Shown here piece by piece: positions 58,301-64,000 of a stretch of DNA of 64,000 bases. Location: positions 23,855,971 through 23,919,970 of the forward strand of contig NC_003070.9 of the NCBI RefSeq assembly GCF_000001735.4, given 5' to 3'. The translations under genes were made by a program, and so were the position numbers. A model generated the notes under the pieces. That model did not search any database. It worked only from the letters and a program-made list of their open reading frames with translations, and had not been told where the DNA came from. This DNA is from Arabidopsis thaliana (Eukaryota; Streptophyta; Magnoliopsida; Brassicales; Brassicaceae). The number at the start of each line of letters is the position of its first letter. Positions within the stretch are counted from its first letter, which is position 1.

Positions 58301-58672
58301 ATATATGCTTCTTTTGTCGACATGAGAATCTATGAGTTTCTATGGAACAGAGACTTGATTCTGTTAATTATTTGTGCAGCTTCTGGTCCAGTGGCTATAG
58401 TTCAGAAGATAACTAGTTCATGGGTCTCAAAGGGAAGGACTTACTACAGATACTCAACAACTGTGATTAACAAATCTTCTAGACCTCTGAAAAGTCTCAA
58501 CCTTTCGATCAAGAATCTCTATGGACCAATCTGGGGACTCTCGAGATCAGGCAACTCGTTCGGTTTACCCTCGTGGATGCACTCATTGCCATCCGGAAAA
58601 TCCCTAGAGTTCGTCTACATTCACTCAACAACACCTGCAAATGTCGCGGTATCCAGCTACACTTTGGCTTGA
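55359..58672 (+). CDS. GH9C2: GH9C2, secreted endo-1,4-beta-glucanase with CBM49
   Basis: Eight exons (55359-55556, 55754-55966, 56091-56291, 57052-57141, 57235-57399, 57503-58136, 58230-58298, 58380-58672) give 620 aa, as recalled for At1g64390. A signal peptide ([17 protein letters not shown], to about residue 22) sends it to the cell wall. The GH9 domain (about 23-495) shows [11 protein letters not shown] (catalytic Asp pair D75/D78), the VHHRGSS block (His411/His412) and [13 protein letters not shown] (catalytic Glu about 472). A Pro/Arg/Thr linker ([14 protein letters not shown]) leads to a C-terminal CBM49 (about 522-620, [20 protein letters not shown]), which binds crystalline cellulose in the related tomato enzyme. 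It hydrolyses internal beta-1,4-glucan bonds in wall remodelling. Confidence 0.96.
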
Positions 58673-59831
58673 TCAGACAACAACAACAACATCAAAGGAG
58701 ATCACAGTGTGTATAGGTCGTGAGAAGAAGAAAGTCGTTGGTTTTTACCTCTGGTTCGTCAAGAACGTTAAAAGGTTTAGTCTTTTATCTTCATTTTTAC
58801 TTTTGGGTTTCTCTGGTGAATATTAAAAAAGAGGGTTGAAGAAGAGTTGAAGAAAGGTGTGAAGAGACAAAGTGAAGACTCTTCAAAAAATTAAAGAAGA
58901 GTGAAAGTGCTCATCCTCTTTCTCCTCTAAGTTCAATGCTTTTCAAAATTTATATATAAATCATATATAGTAAAAGAGAGAGGAAGATAGAGAAAGATAG
59001 TGTTTGTGAGATCTTCCTTCTCTTAAAGAAAAAGGGGTCTTGTGAGATATTGCAAGGATTGTTTTTTTCATTCCTTGTAGCTCAAAACACATGTTTATGT
59101 CTTTGTCCTTTTGTGTTTCATCTTTCTTGGTGGGTCTATGGCAGTTGTAAAACTCAACAACAGTCCTTAATGATATGTGATTTGGTGGTTATCAATTTAT
59201 GTTAGGTATTTGTCTTCTATACATACAACTTTGAAAGATTAGTGATATTCAAAAAAGTGAAACTAGCAAAGAGTAAGCTTCCCCAAATTATTTAATTTCT
59301 ACAAAGTGTTAATCCATTTATTTTTTGTAGTTAGTTACTATGAATCTTTTCCTCAACTAAAACGTAGATGATTTTCTCATCTTATGACATGTTTTATTTG
59401 TCTTCTATAGAATGATAAACTTTAAAATTTACCAGCAAAACAAAAACTTGTTTTGAAAAGTTCACTAAGAAATTGACCATCACTTTGGAGCATTTTCCCT
59501 CTGTTTATTATAACTTATAAGGTGTTAAACACTAATTTAGAAGTTAGTTACACTGAATCTAATTGCTAATGAGTTAAGAATATAAACAGTAAATCTAATA
59601 AGAAACTGCTAAACATGAAAATTATTTAGTGGACAGAGAACTTTATTAAAATATCAATACAAATACATAAAACAGGAGAATGTTAAGAACAATAAAAGAT
59701 TTGGTTGTTTACAAGCAAAGAAAGAAAAAAACCCTTCGATATTAACACAGCATAGAGACATATAACAATATGAATTAGAGTGATAAGAGAAACATATAAA
59801 CCTGAGAGATTTGTCCAACAACTTCCTTTCT
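58673..59831. other. convergent spacer between GH9C2 and LACS3
   Basis: Holds the 3' UTRs of both genes. T-rich; no further gene. A GAAGAG-type purine tract at 58830-58900 belongs to the GH9C2 3' UTR. Confidence 0.45.
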
Positions 59832-62800
59832 TTACACTCGTAGCTGCACTTCTCTGTTTTTCTTATACATTTCATCAATCTCTTTCTGCGTAAACAAGAA
59901 AAGAGAAAATGGTTTTTAGGTTAAGATCATCCGATTTCAGTAGACCTCGAAACACCATCAATCCAAAGAAGAGATAATCTAAGGTTTTACTATGTAGCCT
60001 TGAATGTTTTCTAATGTGAAAATAAAGGGAATAGACTTTTAATATACCTGATAGTACTTGAGAAGCTGAGGTCTTTTCATCTTGTAAGAAGGAGTGATGA
60101 GATCTCTTTCCATGTCGAACGGGACTGTGTCCAAATGAACACCTTTGATCAGCTCAAATCCCTTCAGCTGTAAGACAAAACCCACAATTTTATTAGTTAA
60201 AAGAATGTTGAAAATATAAAACAAGAATTTATAAGTAGAAGAATCATGAACAAATCAAACCTTTTTGTCTTTGGCTACTCTGTTGAACTCTCCAAGGACA
60301 AACTCTTTAGTCTTTTGGTTTCGGCAGATAGACTCAAAGTCTCCTGAAACTTTGTGTTCTTTGGCCCAATGCTCGATCTGGATCTTGCTTGGACATACCA
60401 CAGCCACTAAGTAAGACTCATAGCTGTTTCCATATACCCATATCTGCAAAATGTTTTAACAGATCATTAGCTAAGTTTTATGTAACGGTTACTTAAGAGT
60501 TATATTTTCAACTAATACCGATTCAATGGCGGCGACATGACTGTATATGTTCTCCAAGTTCTCAACGGCAACGTATTCTCCTTGAGACAGTTTAAAGATG
60601 TTCTTCTTACGGTCGATGATCTTCATGGCTCCATCTGGTTGCCACTCACCGACATCACCAGTGTGAAGCCATCCATCAATGAAGACTTCTTGAGTGAGAT
60701 CTTCACGTTTGTAGTATCCAGAGAACAAAGTCTTTCCCCTGATGCAAATCTCTCCACGTGGATTGCTTGCAAGAGCGTCATAACCCATCTCTGGAACTGA
60801 CTCTAGCCTTATGTCAACGTTTGGAACCGGTGGACCAACCGTTCCAAGCATTGAAAGCTCGTTTGGAATGGACACAAAAGTCCCACCACAACTCTCTGTT
60901 AGACCGTATCCTTGCAAAACATGAGCACACGCGACAACTCGAAGGAAAGATTCGATGTGAGCTGCAAGAGGAGCTGCTCCTGAGAGGATAAGACGCACGT
61001 TTCCTCCCAACCCTTCTTTTACCTGAAACAATTTTGTTTAATCTTTCAAGATTTGGTTTTGTTCCAACAGTCACAAGGTTAAGGATCAAGAGGGTGTAGT
61101 TTTTTTTTTACTATTTCACCTTTTTAAATACAATTTTGTCAGCTATTGGAGATGCTTGTTCATGAGGCTGCCCTTTCTCCATGTTTTTATGTTTGCTGTT
61201 CAAGGTATCGAAAGGTTTCAGAAACAGATATTTGAATTATAAAACTCTGTTTCTTGATCTAAAAATGATACACTTACTATTTGAATGCAAAGTTGAATAA
61301 TTTCTTCTTTACAAAACCACCATCAGAAAGTTTCTGCTGAAGACCTGAAAATTGACATAAACAGATCATAATAGTTAAGAAGAAATAACTTCAATATATT
61401 TCAAAACATTTACTTGTCTTGCAAAGTATTTACCGGTGTATATTCTCTCTAGAACGCGAGGAACAGCGCAGAAAACAGTCGGTTTCAATGCAGCAATGTC
61501 TTCTATCAATATCTTAACATCCTGATGAAGAAACATATGATGAATTATGAGTCTTATATGAGCATATTCTGTAGACAAAATTAACAAATTATATAACTTA
61601 ATTTACCCCTCGCCAGAATCCGATAGAGGCTGCTTCATAAATACACAGCTCCTCAATCACACGATCGAAGATATGAGCCAGAGGTAGATATGAGAGATAT
61701 ACATCTTTACTGGTTAACTGTAACATTTTTCACAATGAAAACAAATTATAAGTTATTATAGTGACCTAGTAGCTAGTGATGATGTAAACAAGAATAAGTT
61801 ATACCTCTTCATCAATAGTTTTAAGCAATTTTTTAACACCTTCAAGGAGATGAATAATGCTCTCATTTGTAAGCAATACTCCTTTAGGATCACCAGTTGT
61901 GCCACTTGTATACATTATGGTGCAAACATCGCTTCTCCTCTTCTCTGGTAATTCATAATGTTTACCCTCGCCCTTCAAATTAAGTAATATATATTCATGA
62001 TTTTGATAATTCTGATGTTAAAGTAGAATAAAAATATGATTTTCTTACTAGCTTCAAGAATTGGTCCCATGAATATATTGTTAATCTGTGCCTCTCAGCT
62101 TCTACTCTCTGATTATTTGTAACCTCACCAAAGCTCACAATATCTATTCCAAACAGAAAATAAAAATCATTCGTTGGACTTTTATCAAAGAATCAAACAC
62201 AAGAAGAGCTTGCTTACACTTCAAATATTTAGTTGATTTTGGAGCTGTCTTCAATAACTGAAACATAAAAAATCGCCTTGTTTTAGTGGTTAGAAACTCC
62301 CAAATGTGAAGTAAGATAGTATAAAAAAGATGTAAATTAATCCACTTATTGTGAAGTTAGTCTTGAATTGGAATCTCATAGAAGCATAAAATTCAGCTAA
62401 TGATCAACTCAAGAGATTTGACATATGCTCATTTATCTTTCTCTTGTACAACATTTGTCTGATAAGAAATTACCTCAGAAATCTTGTTCTCCTCAGCAAA
62501 AGCAAGTGAGACCTCAGCATGACAAATGATGAATTCTATTGCTCCAGCACCTAAACAAATGCATCAGCCAAACTATTATACATACATGAATATGATTGTA
62601 ACCAAAAAAACAATCAATGGAGTAGACAAATGGTACACACCTAGAGTGTCATATAAAGGTACACAGTAGAGTCCATGAGCATTGCAAGCCTGAAACATGA
62701 AAATTTGATAATTACTATAAAATGATTAAAATTAGTGAATGTGAAGAACAATGGTACATCATTTCATCACCATATATAATTATGCTAATCAATATGATGT

Positions 62801-62929
62801 CACTCTTATATTATTACCTCCATGCTTATAATCCATTCAGGACTATTGGCGCCATAAATACCGCATTTATCTCCCTGGTCCACAAATTGTTGAAATCTTA
62901 GATGCATCACTATAAAATGGAGTATGGTT

Positions 62930-62967
<38 letters not shown>

Positions 62968-63711
62968 GGGACAAAAATGGAGTATGGTTTAAACGTAGAA
63001 AAAAACATTGTTTTAGGACATAACTTACTTTTCCAACTCCAATAGTTCTGATAGAGTTTCCAAGCTTAATCACTACATTATGTACTTCTTTGTAAGTTTG
63101 CCATACATATTTCCCAGCCTGTTGAAAGGAAATAGAAATCATAATCACAGAAAACACATATTTGTTTAGTTAACTATTTTTTGATTAAGGTTGATAATTT
63201 AGTTGGTGATTGCTTACTTTTCCATCAACTATTTCTCTACGACCAAGCATAGGATTATTTGGAGATTTCTCCACAGATAAACTGTAATCAAAACGGAACA
63301 TCCACAACAACAAAAAAATCATATCAATGTTTTTGTTATTATCAATCAATAGCGTCATGAACATTTGACACAAAAGCAACATGCTTGATTCTTAGCTGAA
63401 ATCATATGAGGATAATTACCTACTTTTTTATATATTAAATCTTCATATGAATGTCAAAGTCAAAGACTATAGACTTTTGCAATAATAATTTGACTTTTCT
63501 AAAGGAAAATCTAATGTTCCTCTGAGAGAAGAGAGGTAATTAAAGAGATATCTAACCGGAAAATATCCCATGCACTGACGAGATCATCAGGCGGTTCAGG
63601 AAAACCGTCTTTAGCATAGATACTCCGGTACACTGGACCGACCGATGGACTTCCTCCATCAACGCCTTGCTTTCCCTTCTCAACCTCAACGATGTATCGA
63701 CCAGTCGCCAT
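59832..63711 (-). CDS. LACS3: LACS3, long-chain acyl-CoA synthetase
   Basis: Seventeen minus-strand exons: 63711-63557, 63281-63218, 63118-63029, 62874-62818, 62689-62641, 62550-62474, 62257-62218, 62143-62049, 61972-61805, 61717-61607, 61521-61434, 61344-61278, 61195-61120, 61022-60519, 60443-60261, 60167-60048 and 59885-59832. They give 665 aa, the length I recall for At1g64400. It activates long-chain fatty acids to acyl-CoA with ATP. The AMP-binding P-loop YTSGTTGDPKG is at about 230-240, GYGLTE at about 417-422, and WLHTGD and DRKKNIFKLSQGEYV follow. The start MATGRYIVEVEKG is the first ATG after a TATA-like box at 63888-63897. No peroxisomal targeting C-terminus (it ends QLRV), so an ER or other endomembrane site is likely. 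Confidence 0.96.
62931..62973 (-). mobile_element. poly(A) retroinsertion in a LACS3 intron
   Basis: A run of 35 T (62932-62966; poly-A on the minus strand) plus a few bases (GGGGACA on the plus strand) is flanked by perfect 17-bp direct repeats, AAAATGGAGTATGGTTT, at 62914-62930 and 62974-62990. That is the signature of target-primed reverse transcription with almost complete 5' truncation. It lies in the intron between the third and fourth coding exons. Confidence 0.75.
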
Positions 63712-63887
63712 TTATTATATCTGCGTATTTGCGTTTCTTTCTATGTATACATGTGTTTTGTTCGTTGAAATGTAAAAGGAGCAAGTAGAGAGAAATTTAA
63801 AATGGGGTGTGAATGTTATAATGATGATTGAGGAACAAAACATTTCAAGGACACGAGGGTAGCTGACCAATCCTCAATATTGGGTGG

Positions 63888-63897
63888 TATTTATAAG
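63888..63897 (-). promoter_or_regulatory. TATA box of LACS3
   Basis: Minus-strand CTTATAAATA, about 180 bp upstream of the ATG at 63711. Two CCAAT-type motifs lie near 63867-63882. Confidence 0.5.
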
Positions 63898-64000
63898 AAA
63901 ATTAAATATTATTTTTTTTTCCCTCAATGAAGCTAATTAAATTTTGTCTATTTATCAACTAACAAAATGGAAATAATTTGACAAAAAATAAAAAAGAAGA

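Noticed and set aside
1..64000. tRNA, rRNA, CRISPR or bacterial operon-type systems
   Set aside because: No tRNA T-loop/acceptor pattern, rRNA-like block or regularly spaced repeat was found by eye; the DNA is clearly plant nuclear.

Overview
This 64 kb window is plant nuclear DNA. Its genes carry GT-AG introns, it has a long AT-rich intergenic background and remnants of plant transposons, and its genes belong to plant families (F-box/FBA, PPR, AP2/ERF, GH9-CBM49 cellulase, LACS). Gene order and exact protein lengths match, from memory, Arabidopsis thaliana chromosome 1, roughly loci At1g64290 to At1g64400. Locus names below rest on recall and gene order, not on a search. I rebuilt exons by hand from reading-frame continuity and GT-AG borders; every multi-exon coding model closes in frame.

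Layout, left to right: a short minus-strand ORF of 51 aa with its own TATA box (301-456); a tandem pair of minus-strand F-box genes (1424-4654) in a ~2 kb duplicated unit; a broken RNase H fragment of a LINE-type retroelement (5930-6412); a DUF1221 kinase-like gene with degenerate catalytic residues (7573-9806); an intronless E-class PPR gene (10083-11741); two tandem coiled-coil genes related to COP1-interactive protein 1 (12512-14578 and 16202-18000); and an F-box/FBD pseudogene fragment (~18330-18780). A transposon-rich stretch follows, with a MITE-like repeat and a non-autonomous Helitron (20177-21298), then a two-exon gene of unknown function (22155-23085), AT-rich direct repeats and a gene-like but broken island. 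Next come the nucleoporin SEH1 (25612-27103), CACTA-like remnants, a plastid-targeted DUF3593 protein (30182-31017), two small low-complexity or disordered protein genes (31958-32215, 32997-33533) and the AP2/ERF gene ERF061 (35011-36018, minus).

Two long gene-poor stretches (36.0-44.3 kb and 46.0-55.3 kb) flank a single-pass membrane protein gene (44339-45986). They hold MITEs, simple repeats, G-box clusters and one promoter-like island with a 32-codon ORF. The right end is a convergent pair: the secreted cellulase GH9C2 (55359-58672, plus) and the long-chain acyl-CoA synthetase LACS3 (59832-63711, minus, 17 coding exons).

The genes are not an operon or pathway cluster. Local relationships are tandem duplication (F-box pair, CIP1-like pair) and, from memory, ancient block duplication (kinase plus CIP1-like genes with chromosome 5; GH9C plus LACS with chromosome 4). 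I saw no tRNA, rRNA, CRISPR or prokaryote-type system. The most interesting items are small-scale: a start-stop uORF overlapping the kinase start codon, a likely pseudokinase, a duplicated exon edge with a cryptic splice acceptor in SEH1, a nearly pure poly(A) retroinsertion in a LACS3 intron, an 18-nt microexon, and two candidate unannotated short ORFs.
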